A DNA stretch of 22,195 bases, taken from positions 1-22,195 of the forward strand of contig DIZW01000022.1 of the NCBI GenBank assembly GCA_002428015.1. The letters are read 5' to 3'. A program made the position numbers and the translations under genes. The notes under the pieces were generated by a model. That model was not told the DNA's origin, searched no databases, and worked only from the letters and a program-made list of their open reading frames with translations. Origin of the DNA: Oxalobacteraceae bacterium UBA6018. Lineage in GTDB: Bacteria; Pseudomonadota; Gammaproteobacteria; Burkholderiales; Burkholderiaceae_D. Positions 6,820 through 14,142 of the stretch are shown here, in pieces (position 1 is the first letter of the stretch; the number at the start of each line of letters is the position of its first letter).

Positions 6820-8208
6820 TCAGCGAAGCAGGCGCGCGCGCGACAGCCTGCGCAGCGCCAGCGAAAGCAGCAGCGCGGCCACCGTCAGGCCGGCCACCAG
6901 GCCGATCCAGTAGCCGCGCGCGGCCATCGGCACGGCCGGCGCGAAGCCTAGCCACTGCGGCGCCGTGCCGAGCACGTACCCGAGCGGCAGCGACACTCCC
7001 CAGAACGCGATCAGCTGGATTTGCATCGGCGCCCGCGTGACCTTGTAGCCGCGAATCGCGCTCGAGGTCGCGACCTGGGTGGCGTCGGACAGCTGGAACA
7101 CCGCGGCCAACAGCAGCAACTGCGCCGCCAGCGCGCGCACCGCGGGGTCGGACGTGTACATGCGCGCGATCTGCCAGCGGAACACCGCGATGAAGACGGC
7201 CGAGGCGACTGCGAAGGCGAGCGACATGCGCACCCCGGTCCAGGCGACGAAGCGGGCGCGCTCCGGATTGCCTTCGCCCAGCGCCTGGCCCACCCGGCTG
7301 ATGAGGGCGATGCCGAAACTGAGCGGGACCATGAAGGTGAGCGACGAGAAGTTCAGCGCGATCTGGTTGGCCGACACCTGCACCACGCCGAACGGCGCCA
7401 GCAGCAGGCTGACGGCGCCGAAAGCGCTCACCTCGGCGAAATAGGTCACCCCGATCGGCAGGCCCAGGCGCAGCATGCTGCCGATCTCGCGCCAGTTGGG
7501 CCACTCCCAGTGGGTGAACGGATAGGTCTCGCGGTAGGCCACCGCCGAGCGTATCCACAACAGCATGGCGGCGAGCATCAGCCACATGCCGACGGCGGTG
7601 GACACGGCGCAGCCGACCGCCCCCAGGCGCGGCATGCCCCAGTTCCCGAATACCAGCAGCCAGTTGAGGAACACGTTGAGCAGCAGGCCGGCCAGCGCGA
7701 TCACCATCACCGGCTTGGTCTGGTTGATGCTGGTGGTGTAGCCGTACAGGGCGCGGTAGCAGGCGAAGGGCAGCATCCCCAGGCTGATCACGTGCAGGAA
7801 CATCGAAGCGTCGGCGTTGACCGCCGCCGTCAGGCCGATATGGTCGAACACCAGGGTGGCCAGGTTGGTGAGGGCGAAGGCGAGCACGCCCACGCCCAGT
7901 CCCTTCCACATCGCCTGGCGCACCGCGTGGGCGATCTTGTCGAAGCGCGCCGCGCCCGCGTCGTGCGCCACCACGGTGTTAATCGCCATCATGGTGCCCA
8001 TCACGGTGACCAGGATGATGGTCCACACCGAGGCGCCGAGCGACACCGCGCCCAGCTGATCGGCGCTCACATGGCCGGTCATGGCGACGTCCGCCACGCC
8101 CATGCCGACGGTGGCGATCTGCCCCACCAGCATCGGCCAGGCCAGCTCCCACAAGGCGGCAACTTCGGTGCGGAACGGGGAGGCGGGTCGGGCGAGCGTG
8201 GCGGTCAT
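6820..8208 (-). CDS. MATE-family multidrug efflux transporter (NorM-like)
   Basis: 462 residues, fitting the 12-helix MATE fold of two six-helix bundles. The N-terminal part reads ELAWPMLVGQIATVGMGVADVAMTGH, matching the NorM-type first helices (P-x-x-x-G-Q and the D-x-x-M-x-G segment). The second half repeats the pattern in LRLGLPIGVTYFAEVSAFGAV and NQIALNFSSLTFMVPLSFGIA. MATE pumps expel cationic drugs, dyes and metabolites from the cytoplasm using Na+ or H+; which ion and drugs apply cannot be told. The start at 8208 (MTATLARP) is preferred to an in-frame TTG at 8235 that would add nine residues; neither has a clear Shine-Dalgarno. It converges on csbD copy 2 and diverges from the crystallin-like gene. 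Confidence 0.92.
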   Translation of the reverse strand: MTATLARPASPFRTEVAALWELAWPMLVGQIATVGMGVADVAMTGHVSADQLGAVSLGASVWTIILVTVMGTMMAINTVVAHDAGAARFDKIAHAVRQAMWKGLGVGVLAFALTNLATLVFDHIGLTAAVNADASMFLHVISLGMLPFACYRALYGYTTSINQTKPVMVIALAGLLLNVFLNWLLVFGNWGMPRLGAVGCAVSTAVGMWLMLAAMLLWIRSAVAYRETYPFTHWEWPNWREIGSMLRLGLPIGVTYFAEVSAFGAVSLLLAPFGVVQVSANQIALNFSSLTFMVPLSFGIALISRVGQALGEGNPERARFVAWTGVRMSLAFAVASAVFIAVFRWQIARMYTSDPAVRALAAQLLLLAAVFQLSDATQVATSSAIRGYKVTRAPMQIQLIAFWGVSLPLGYVLGTAPQWLGFAPAVPMAARGYWIGLVAGLTVAALLLSLALRRLSRARLLR

Positions 8209-8406
8209 GGGCTGGTGCGCTGAGCAAAACGGCAATTCTACTGACTATTGCGGCTGCGGGTGCGGGCCGGCGGCACAGGAACGCGGCCGCGCCCGCGCCC
8301 ACCGTATCGCTTTGTTACACATGCATGTCACCGTCGCGCCGGGGCCGCGCGTTGTTGAATGATCGGCGAGCCTGTCGCCCGGCCTACACATCAAGGAAAA
8401 ACCGCC

Positions 8407-9174
8407 ATGTCAAAACGTACCCTCACCATCGCCCTGCTGGCCGGCGTCTCCTGGCTGTCCCAGGCCAGCGCCCACGCGGGTGAACTGACCCTGTTCTCAC
8501 GGCCGCAATTCAGCGGCGCCCAGCTATCGATCGACGGCCCGGTGCGCGACCTGACCCAGGTCGGCTTTAACGACCGCGCCTCGAGCATGGTGATCCGCTC
8601 AGGGCGCTGGGAGGTGTGCGAGCACGCCGACTTCCGCGGCCAGTGCGTGGTGCTCGAACGCGGCGAATACGCCGGCTTGAGCCAGCTGAACGACCGCATC
8701 TCGTCGGTGCGCGAGGTCAGCGGCGACGCCCGGCGCGGCCAATGGGACCAGGATCATGACCGGCGCGGCGACGGTGACGATGAGCGCCGTGGCGAGTGGG
8801 ACCACGACCGCCGCGGTGAGTGGGACCATGACCGGCATGACGAGCAGCGTGCCCAGGGCGCCTGGAACGGTGGACGCGGCGACGGGGACGACGGCGGCTG
8901 GCGCGATGAGCGCCAAGCCTACGCCGCACCGGTCGAGATGTTCACCGGCGCCGAATTCGGCGGCCAGCGGGTCGACCTGCGCCAGGGTGTGGTGCCCTCC
9001 ATGCGTGCCTTGAACATGAACGACCGCGCCAAGTCGATCGTCATTCACGCGGGCCAGTGGGAATTCTGCCAGCACGACGACTTCGACGGCGAATGCCAAG
9101 TGTTTGGGCCGGGGCGCTACCCCCACCTGGGCCGCTTGAGCAGCCAGATCTCGTCGATGCGCCGGGTGCGCTGA
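8407..9174 (+). CDS. Secreted two-domain beta/gamma-crystallin-like protein with charged repeat linker
   Basis: 255 residues. A signal peptide (1-24, ending SAHA-GE) directs export. Two beta/gamma-crystallin units follow, at 25-104 and 174-254. Each has paired Greek-key motifs such as LTLFSRPQFSGAQLSIDG and VEMFTGAEFGGQRVDLRQG. Calcium-binding-type N/D-x-x-S-S signatures appear as NDRASSM (55-61), NDRISSV (95-101) and NDRAKSI (205-211); the fourth, SSQISSM, has lost the acidic residue. Each domain has two cysteines (71/80 and 221/230) that could pair in the periplasm. The linker (105-173) is very rich in Asp, Arg, Gly and Trp and contains WDHDRRGE-type repeats. AAGGAAA about 10 bases before 8407 and the signal peptide fix this start over the ATG at 8359. 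Stress or matrix functions are reported for microbial relatives; the role here is unknown. Confidence 0.85.
   Translation: MSKRTLTIALLAGVSWLSQASAHAGELTLFSRPQFSGAQLSIDGPVRDLTQVGFNDRASSMVIRSGRWEVCEHADFRGQCVVLERGEYAGLSQLNDRISSVREVSGDARRGQWDQDHDRRGDGDDERRGEWDHDRRGEWDHDRHDEQRAQGAWNGGRGDGDDGGWRDERQAYAAPVEMFTGAEFGGQRVDLRQGVVPSMRALNMNDRAKSIVIHAGQWEFCQHDDFDGECQVFGPGRYPHLGRLSSQISSMRRVR
8740..8846 (+). repeat. Short tandem repeat coding the Asp/Arg-rich linker
   Basis: A 24-bp-like unit beginning GAGTGGGACCA(C/T)GACCG occurs twice in direct succession, with a diverged copy (CAATGGGACCAGGATCATGA) upstream. It encodes (E/Q)WD-x-DHDRRG units between the two crystallin domains, and copy number could vary between strains. 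Confidence 0.7.
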
Positions 9175-9198
9175 CCTGGGCCCACGCTGCGGCCCGGG
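9175..9198 (+). other. GC hairpin after the crystallin-like gene
   Basis: CCTGGGCC (9175-9182) can pair with GGCCCGGG (9191-9198) over 8 bp, starting at the base after the stop codon. No T-run follows, so it is not a standard intrinsic terminator; it may protect the mRNA 3' end. Confidence 0.35.
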
Positions 9199-9256
9199 AC
9201 GGTCGGACGGCGCGCCGGATCGACGTCGATCGCGACAGCCGGCATGAACGACGCCG

Positions 9257-10159
9257 CTAGCGCTGGCCGGCGTCGCGCGGCGGCAGGTGCATCAGGAAGG
9301 CGTGCAGCGCGCGAACGTCGATGTCGCTCATCTGCTTGAGCGAGTCGAACGGCATCACGCGGCTGACCGCGCTGCCGTCAGGGCGGCGGCCGCTGCGCAG
9401 CATCGCCATGAACAGTTCCGGGGTCGGGTAGCGCACCATCGCGCTGCCGCTGCCCGGCGTGAGGTTGGCCGGCGCCGGCCACTCGTTGGGCGCGCCGGGA
9501 ATGCGTCCGCCCGAAAACCCCGGCCCGTGGCAGCTGACGCAGCTGTTGGCGATGTAGGCGCCGTTGGCCAGCGAGACCGCCGCCGGCACCGCCTTGGCCG
9601 GGGGCATGCTGTGATCGATCAGCTCGGCGGCGTCGCGCACGATCCCGAACGCATACATCACCTTCACCCGCAGCGGCAGGCGCACCAGCGCCGGCAGGCC
9701 GGGCGCCGGCTCCAGCGTGCGGATGTAGCCGACGATGGCCGCCACGTCCGCGTCGGGCATGCGGTTGAAGTCTTCGCTGGGCATGATCATCACCGGCGTG
9801 CCGTCCGGCTTGACCCCATGGCGGATCGTGCGTACCCAGTCCACGCTGGAATAGCCGCCCGTGGCGCTGTTGGCCCCGGCCGTGATGTTGGGCGAGCGCA
9901 CCAGCATGTCCTGGCTGCGAATCACCTCGCGCCCGGCGCCGTTGGAACCGTGGCAGTCGGCGCAGCCGCGCGTGCTGAATAGGTAGCGTCCGTGCGCGAT
10001 CTGCGCGGCGTCGGTGGCCGCCGCCAGCGGCGCCACCGCGACCGTGATGTGGCGCGCCATCTTGCGCTCGCCCAGGTATTTGCCTACCAGCACGGCGAGC
10101 ACGCCCGCGAGCACCAGCAGCGCCAGGGCCGCGCTCGTGCGTTTCATCCATTTGCTCAT
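9257..10159 (-). CDS. Membrane-anchored dihaem cytochrome c
   Basis: 300 residues. One N-terminal membrane segment (about 9-27, SAALALLVLAGVLAVLVG) serves as an uncleaved anchor or signal, followed by two class I cytochrome c domains in the periplasm. Haem attachment motifs are C66-A-D-C69-H70 and C207-V-S-C210-H211. Candidate axial Met ligands are in VMIMPSEDFNRM (123-134) and RVMPFDSLKQM (267-277). The spacing resembles c-type subunits of periplasmic alcohol or aldehyde dehydrogenases (the PSEDFNRMPDADVAAIVGYIRTL block is typical), but no dehydrogenase gene is adjacent, so the electron donor is unknown. A strong GAGGAGG precedes the ATG. It diverges from cbpA across 92 bases and ends about 80 bases from the crystallin stop. 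Confidence 0.92.
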   Translation of the reverse strand: MSKWMKRTSAALALLVLAGVLAVLVGKYLGERKMARHITVAVAPLAAATDAAQIAHGRYLFSTRGCADCHGSNGAGREVIRSQDMLVRSPNITAGANSATGGYSSVDWVRTIRHGVKPDGTPVMIMPSEDFNRMPDADVAAIVGYIRTLEPAPGLPALVRLPLRVKVMYAFGIVRDAAELIDHSMPPAKAVPAAVSLANGAYIANSCVSCHGPGFSGGRIPGAPNEWPAPANLTPGSGSAMVRYPTPELFMAMLRSGRRPDGSAVSRVMPFDSLKQMSDIDVRALHAFLMHLPPRDAGQR

Positions 10160-10251
10160 GGTATGTCCTCCTCAACATGCGCAACACAAGCGTGCGCTGC
10201 CTGCGCCGCGTGCGCGGTACGATGGTGAAAACCCAATCGGGAGTGCCGTTC

Positions 10252-11202
10252 GTGGAATACAAGGATTACTACAAGACGCTGGGCCTCGAACGGGGCGCCT
10301 CGGCCGACGACATCAAGAAGGCCTATCGCAAGCTGGTGCGCAAGTACCATCCCGACGTCAGCAAGGAGCACGACTCCGACGCCAAAACCAAGGAAATCAA
10401 CGAAGCCTACGGCGTGCTGGGCGACGCTGAAAAGCGCAGCGCCTACGACGCACTCGGCAGCGGCCAGCCGGGGCAGGAGTTCCGCCCGCCGCCCGGCTGG
10501 GGCCGCGGCGGCTTCGACACCGGCGCCGGCGCTGGCTTCGACACCGATGCCGGCACCTCCGACTTTTTCTCTGACCTGTTCGCCAACATGGGCCGGCGCG
10601 GGCGTGGCGGCGGGGGTGCGTTCGCCGTACGCGGCGACGATATCCACGCCGCCATCACGGTGGAGCTGCACGATGCCTATCACGGCGCCACCCGCACCAT
10701 CAGCCTGCGCGTTCCCCAGCGCGACGAGCAGGGCCGGGTCAGCACGCGCGACAAGTCCCTCAGCGTCACCATTCCCAAGGGCGTGGTGGCGGGCCAGCAG
10801 CTGCGCCTGAGCGGCCAGGGCTATCCCGGCAGCGGCGGCGCCCCCGCCGGCGACCTGTTTCTGGAAATCCAGTTTCAACCGGACCAGCGCTACCGCGTCG
10901 AAGGCCGCGACGTGTTTGAGACAGTCCCCGTGGCCCCTTGGGAAGCCGCCCTGGGCGCGCATGTGGACGTGCCCACGCCGTCGGGCCAGGTGCAGGTGAG
11001 CGTGCCGGCTGCCTCCCAGACCGGCCGCAAGCTGCGCCTGAAGGGCCGCGGCATCCCTGGCGCGGCCGGCGCGCCCGCCGGCGACCTGTACCTGGTCCTG
11101 GAACTGGTCCTGCCCCCCGCCACCAGTGACAAGGCGCGCGACCTGTACCGGGCCATGGAACGCGACATGGCCTTCAACCCTCGCGCCGGCGTGCGCGCTT
11201 AA
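10252..11202 (+). CDS. cbpA: Curved-DNA-binding J-domain co-chaperone CbpA
   Basis: 316 residues (E. coli CbpA is 306). CbpA is a DnaJ-type co-chaperone that stimulates DnaK ATPase and also binds curved DNA and the nucleoid in stationary phase. The N-terminal J domain (1-70) has YRKLVRKYHPDVSKE with the HPD tripeptide at 33-35. A Gly/Phe-rich linker (about 70-135, with GRGGFDTGAGAGF) follows, then two beta-barrel substrate-binding domains (about 140-300, with DLFLEIQFQPDQRYRVEGRD and the second-copy block DLYLVLELVLP). There is no cysteine-rich zinc region, which separates it from DnaJ. I chose the GTG at 10252 because it gives the typical M-E-Y-K-D-Y-Y start and has GGGAG about 9 bases upstream; an in-frame ATG at 10222 would add ten residues. 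cbpM follows after 3 bases. Confidence 0.93.
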   Translation: MEYKDYYKTLGLERGASADDIKKAYRKLVRKYHPDVSKEHDSDAKTKEINEAYGVLGDAEKRSAYDALGSGQPGQEFRPPPGWGRGGFDTGAGAGFDTDAGTSDFFSDLFANMGRRGRGGGGAFAVRGDDIHAAITVELHDAYHGATRTISLRVPQRDEQGRVSTRDKSLSVTIPKGVVAGQQLRLSGQGYPGSGGAPAGDLFLEIQFQPDQRYRVEGRDVFETVPVAPWEAALGAHVDVPTPSGQVQVSVPAASQTGRKLRLKGRGIPGAAGAPAGDLYLVLELVLPPATSDKARDLYRAMERDMAFNPRAGVRA

Positions 11203-11205
11203 ATC

Positions 11206-11514
11206 ATGGACGAACCGATTCTGACCGGTGTACTGCTCGACGAAGCCGCGCTCGACCTGGACGAGCTGGCACGCGCCTGCGGTGTGGAACCGGAGTGGGT
11301 GGCGAGCCACGTGCGCGCCGGGGTGCTGGGCGACTACGCTACCGTGGAAGTAAGCAGCTGGCGCTTTCGCAGCGCCGACCTGCGCCGCGCGCGCAGCCTG
11401 GCCAGCCTCGAGCGCGACTTCGACGCCAACGAGGAGCTGGCCGCGCTGGTGCTGGACCTGGCCGACGAGGTGCGCCGTCTGCGGGCGCGCTTGCGCGTGC
11501 TTGGCGGAGAATAA
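11206..11514 (+). CDS. cbpM: Chaperone modulator CbpM
   Basis: 102 residues with a MerR-like helix-turn-helix fold. CbpM binds the J domain of CbpA and inhibits both its co-chaperone and DNA-binding activities. The features are an acidic N-terminus (LLDEAALDLDELARACGVEPEWV), the V-x-x-G-(V/L)-L turn segment (SHVRAGVLGD), a WRF strand (SSWRFRSADL) and a C-terminal helix rich in Glu, Leu and Arg (LVLDLADEVRRLRARL). The ATG is 3 bases after the cbpA stop, the standard operon arrangement, which also ensures matched expression. Identification rests on both the sequence pattern and this coupling. Confidence 0.9.
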   Translation: MDEPILTGVLLDEAALDLDELARACGVEPEWVASHVRAGVLGDYATVEVSSWRFRSADLRRARSLASLERDFDANEELAALVLDLADEVRRLRARLRVLGGE

Positions 11515-11538
11515 ACCGCCGCGGCTCGGCATGGATTG

Positions 11539-11609
11539 TCGATGCATCAAAATCTCCTGACAATGCATCGACTATGCTACTCAGCGGCCTTTTATCGTTG
11601 ATGCATAAC
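11539..11609. promoter_or_regulatory. Cluster of three ATGCAT palindromes (possible operator)
   Basis: Three closely spaced sites have an ATGCAT core: TCGATGCATC at 11539-11548, ATGCATCGA at 11563-11571 and GTTGATGCATAAC ending at 11609. The first two also form a perfect 9-base inverted repeat (TCGATGCAT/ATGCATCGA). They lie in the gap between cbpM and the PfpI gene, in sequence less GC-rich than its surroundings. The spacing is about 23 and 37 bases. A dimeric repressor or activator could bind here, but no known regulator consensus is recognised. Confidence 0.4.
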
Positions 11610-11859
11610 AATCGGATCCCATGCGCAAACGCCAAACCGACGCCTCAATTTTCGCCTGGAAATAGCACGGCGGCAGGCCGGCCGTGTTCTTGCCGCCCAC
11701 GGCGCTCGCATGCCAGCGCGGCCGGCCATGACGGGCATGTACCACGCACGTTTGCGCACGTTGCGCGCCTTCACCCAAGCGGCTCCCGCGCAGTTCAGCG
11801 GCGCGCCGCCTCGCCGCGATGGCTCCTACAATCTCCAGGAGGCTTATCGAACGGTAGAC
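11610..11859. other. Non-coding stretch upstream of the PfpI gene
   Basis: Together with the palindrome cluster and the short tandem repeat, this makes a gap of about 380 bases between cbpM and the PfpI gene. Several open frames cross it on both strands, but none has a convincing start, ribosome site or recognisable product. No clear sigma-70 promoter was found. Confidence 0.4.
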
Positions 11860-11889
11860 GATGCAAAGCGATGCAAAGCAACGCAAAGG
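11860..11889 (+). repeat. Decamer tandem repeat overlapping the ribosome binding site
   Basis: GATGCAAAGC occurs twice in direct succession, followed by a third altered copy (AACGCAAAGG). The third copy runs into AAAGGAGA, the Shine-Dalgarno of the PfpI gene, which starts at 11897. A change in copy number would alter the leader just ahead of translation start. Confidence 0.7.
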
Positions 11890-11896
11890 AGATCAT

Positions 11897-12496
11897 ATGC
11901 AAGGGCAAACTCAGGGCGGCGCCTTGTCGCTGCAAGGAAAACGTGTCGCGGTGTTGATGACTGACGGCGTGGAGCAGGTCGAGTACACATCGCCGCGCAG
12001 CTATCTCGAAGACCACGGCGCCACCGTCGTGCTGCTGGCACCAAAACCCAAGGGCGAGCGCGTGCAGGGCTTCAAGCACCACGACAAGGCTGATTCGTTC
12101 GAGGTCGACATGCACGTGCGCGACGCGATGCCGCGCGACTTCGACGCGTTGGTGCTGCCGGGCGGCGTCGCCAATCCCGACCAGTTGCGCCTGAGCCCGG
12201 AGGCGATCGGCTTCATCCGCGATTTCGCCGCCGAGCAAAAGCCGATCGGCGCCATCTGCCATGGGCCGTGGACCTTGATCGACGCCGGCGTGGCCAAGGC
12301 CAGGCACATGACCAGCTGGCCGAGCCTGCAAACCGACCTGCGCAACGCCGGCGCCGAGTGGACCGACGAGCGGGTCGTCGTCGATGGCATGCTCGTCACC
12401 AGCCGCAAGCCGGACGATCTGCCCGCTTTCAACGAGGCGCTGGCCAAGGAAATCGCCATCAACGCGGGCGAGGCCGACACCGGGCCGTCGTCCTAG
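11897..12496 (+). CDS. DJ-1/PfpI family protein (glutamine amidotransferase-like class 1)
   Basis: 199 residues, cytoplasmic. The PfpI pattern is complete: KRVAVLMTDGVEQVEYTSP (15-33) contains the conserved Glu26, DFDALVLPGGVANPDQLR (81-98) follows, and the nucleophile elbow AICHGPW has Cys121-His122. Members act as protein/nucleotide deglycases, glyoxalases or proteases, often induced by oxidative or carbonyl stress; which activity applies here cannot be decided. The ATG at 11897 is fixed by AAAGGAGA five bases upstream. It follows a 380-base gap with a palindrome cluster and tandem decamers, and is followed after 14 bases by a DUF488 gene that is probably cotranscribed. Confidence 0.93.
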   Translation: MQGQTQGGALSLQGKRVAVLMTDGVEQVEYTSPRSYLEDHGATVVLLAPKPKGERVQGFKHHDKADSFEVDMHVRDAMPRDFDALVLPGGVANPDQLRLSPEAIGFIRDFAAEQKPIGAICHGPWTLIDAGVAKARHMTSWPSLQTDLRNAGAEWTDERVVVDGMLVTSRKPDDLPAFNEALAKEIAINAGEADTGPSS

Positions 12497-12510
12497 CACG
12501 CGGCGTGGCG

Positions 12511-12897
12511 GTGGCGGTTCGCATTGTCCAGCTGGGATCGGCGCGCACCGCCGGCGAGGGCCTGCGCATCGGCACGGTGCGCAGGCCGCCGCGTGGCGTG
12601 CCCAAGAGCGAGTTTGCCAGCCGCGATTATTACGACGTCTGGCTGCCGAACCTGGCGCCGTCGGCGCCTTTGATGGCCCGGGGCAGGGCGTCGGTGGACG
12701 ACGCCGAGTGGGAGGCGTTCAAACACGCGTATCGCAAGGAGATGGAAGCGCCCGAGGCGCGCCACGTGATCGACACGCTGGCCGCGCTGTCCCATTCGGC
12801 CGCGTTTTCCGTCGGCTGCTATTGCGATAACGAGCAGCATTGCCACCGCAGCGTGTTGCGCCAGTTGCTGGTCGAACGCGGGGCCAGGCTGGCATAA
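12511..12897 (+). CDS. DUF488 family protein
   Basis: 128 residues. The DUF488 pattern is clear: RIVQLGSARTAGEGLRIGTVRRPPRGVPKSEFASRDYYDVWLPNLAP in the N-terminal half (given here with its own internal continuity at about 4-50) and the family's C-terminal metal-site-like block VGCYCDNEQHCHRSVLRQLL. The Cys and His residues there (C-x-C-x5-C-H) are typical. The molecular function of DUF488 is not established. The start is uncertain: GTG at 12511 gives the usual M-A-V-R-I-V opening, while GTG at 12505 is also in frame; neither has a good Shine-Dalgarno. Only 14 bases separate it from the PfpI stop, so coupled translation is likely. Confidence 0.85.
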   Translation: MAVRIVQLGSARTAGEGLRIGTVRRPPRGVPKSEFASRDYYDVWLPNLAPSAPLMARGRASVDDAEWEAFKHAYRKEMEAPEARHVIDTLAALSHSAAFSVGCYCDNEQHCHRSVLRQLLVERGARLA

Positions 12898-12917
12898 GGC
12901 TCGCCGGCGCGCGCAGC

Positions 12918-13071
12918 CACGCAGGCGACTGCCGCCGCGGCCCGAGCGCCGGCTGTGCGAAGGCTAAGCGACAGATTGCCGCCGCGGCCCCAAAGCGCCG
13001 CTAAGGGAAAGATCGCCGCCACAGCCCCATCGTCGGCTAAGCGACCGATTGCCGCCGCGGCCCAACGCGTC
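12918..13071. repeat. Degenerate tandem repeat, about 37-bp unit, four copies
   Basis: Copies lie at about 12918-12961, 12962-12999, 13000-13034 and 13035-13071. The core is (G)GCTAAGCGACAGATTG followed by CCGCCGCGGCCC; copy 1 is the most diverged and copy 3 the shortest (35 bp). The array fills the space between the DUF488 stop and the convergent oxygenase stop. The junction with the oxygenase 3' end (GGTCAGGCGACAATCA) resembles the start of a further unit, suggesting the array arose by duplication reaching into the gene terminus. It lacks constant repeats with unique spacers, so it is not CRISPR. Confidence 0.75.
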
Positions 13072-13073
13072 GG

Positions 13074-13973
13074 TCAGGCGACAATCAAGCGGTTGATGTA
13101 CCGGTCGACCGGTACGTCGCCGTGATAGGCGACCGGCTCGTACTCGTAGAAATACGCCGGCAGCAAGGAATATTGAATCTGCAGCAGCAAGCGTGCTAGC
13201 CCGGTCGGCACCTGTCCCTTGTGAATCCCGGCGGTGTCGACGGCGAAGGCGGTGCCGCATACGCCCGTCGCCTGGACGATGCGTTCGCTGCCGAATTGCG
13301 CGGCGACGTAGGCGTCGCCATAGGGACGTAAACGCGCCGATCCCTGCATCAGGTGGGTCCCCAGCACGAACACGTGCGGCCCTTCGTCCACGCCCACGTC
13401 GGTCAGGTACACCATGATTTTGAGGTAGCGCCAGTCGTCGGCGTCCCGATGGAATTGCTGCAGATTGCTGCCGGCGCAAGCAGCCGGCATGGACCAGCGC
13501 ATCGACAATGCCGAAATGGTCGGGGTGCAACCGATGTAGCGTTGCGCCAGGTCGAGCAGCAGCGGATGATTGGCCAGCGCGAGGACATGTGGGCAATTAA
13601 CGATATCGCCCAGCTGGTAATCGGCCAGCCGCACGCCATGCGGCATGGTCAGCAGGGTGAAGCTGCGATCGGGGCCGTGACGGTCGGCCAGCGGTTTGTC
13701 GCGCATGTGGTCGCGGATCGTCTCGCATTGCGCGCGAGTCAGCAGTTGGCCCAAGGGCACATAGCCGTGATCGAGCAAGGCTTGCCGCATGGTCGCGGGC
13801 GCCACTGCGATGGCCCCGCCTGCCGGAAGACGATGCCGCGCGCGCACGCCGGCTGCCAAGGCGCGCACCGCCAGCCGGCGCAGGGCGGGAACCGTCACGA
13901 TGCGCTGACAGTAATACAGGAAACTCCGGCGCAGCGAAAACCCATCCCCAAGGGAAAGCTTTGCGTACTTCAT
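13074..13973 (-). CDS. Phytanoyl-CoA dioxygenase-like 2-oxoglutarate/Fe(II) oxygenase
   Basis: 299 residues, cytoplasmic. The jelly-roll iron site is visible: H175-R-D177 in LQQFHRDADDWRYLKIMVYL, the distal H251 in VDTAGIHKGQ and the 2-oxoglutarate-binding R261 in ARLLLQIQYSL. The segment between them, VGVDEGPHVFVLGTH, is the usual PhyH second strand. The substrate is unknown; such enzymes hydroxylate lipids, natural products or amino-acid derivatives. The start is unsure. ATG at 13973 has no clear Shine-Dalgarno, and the frame stays open to 14261, through the region of a small open frame read in another phase. The stop abuts the 37-bp tandem repeat. Base composition looks slightly less GC-rich than the neighbours, compatible with transfer but not proof. 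Confidence 0.8.
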   Translation of the reverse strand: MKYAKLSLGDGFSLRRSFLYYCQRIVTVPALRRLAVRALAAGVRARHRLPAGGAIAVAPATMRQALLDHGYVPLGQLLTRAQCETIRDHMRDKPLADRHGPDRSFTLLTMPHGVRLADYQLGDIVNCPHVLALANHPLLLDLAQRYIGCTPTISALSMRWSMPAACAGSNLQQFHRDADDWRYLKIMVYLTDVGVDEGPHVFVLGTHLMQGSARLRPYGDAYVAAQFGSERIVQATGVCGTAFAVDTAGIHKGQVPTGLARLLLQIQYSLLPAYFYEYEPVAYHGDVPVDRYINRLIVA

Positions 13974-14142
13974 GGCGAGGCCCGATTGATCGTTCGCGGT
14001 CCGCCGACACACGGCTTGTCGAAGACTGTTGCGAAAAATAAACCTTAACAGCGTTTTTCGACGCAAACCTTGCGCTAGGTCATGCCTTGTACCCAGCATC
14101 CCGCCGGCCTGCCACGCCGCGATCTCGGTGTCGTAGCAGGCG

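Noticed and set aside
11592..11774. Arg-rich 60-codon minus-strand frame in the gap before the PfpI gene
   Set aside because: No ribosome site, no recognisable family, and basic low-complexity composition typical of chance frames in GC-rich DNA.
12918..13071. CRISPR-like array
   Set aside because: Units are contiguous and imperfect with no unique spacers, and no cas genes are near.
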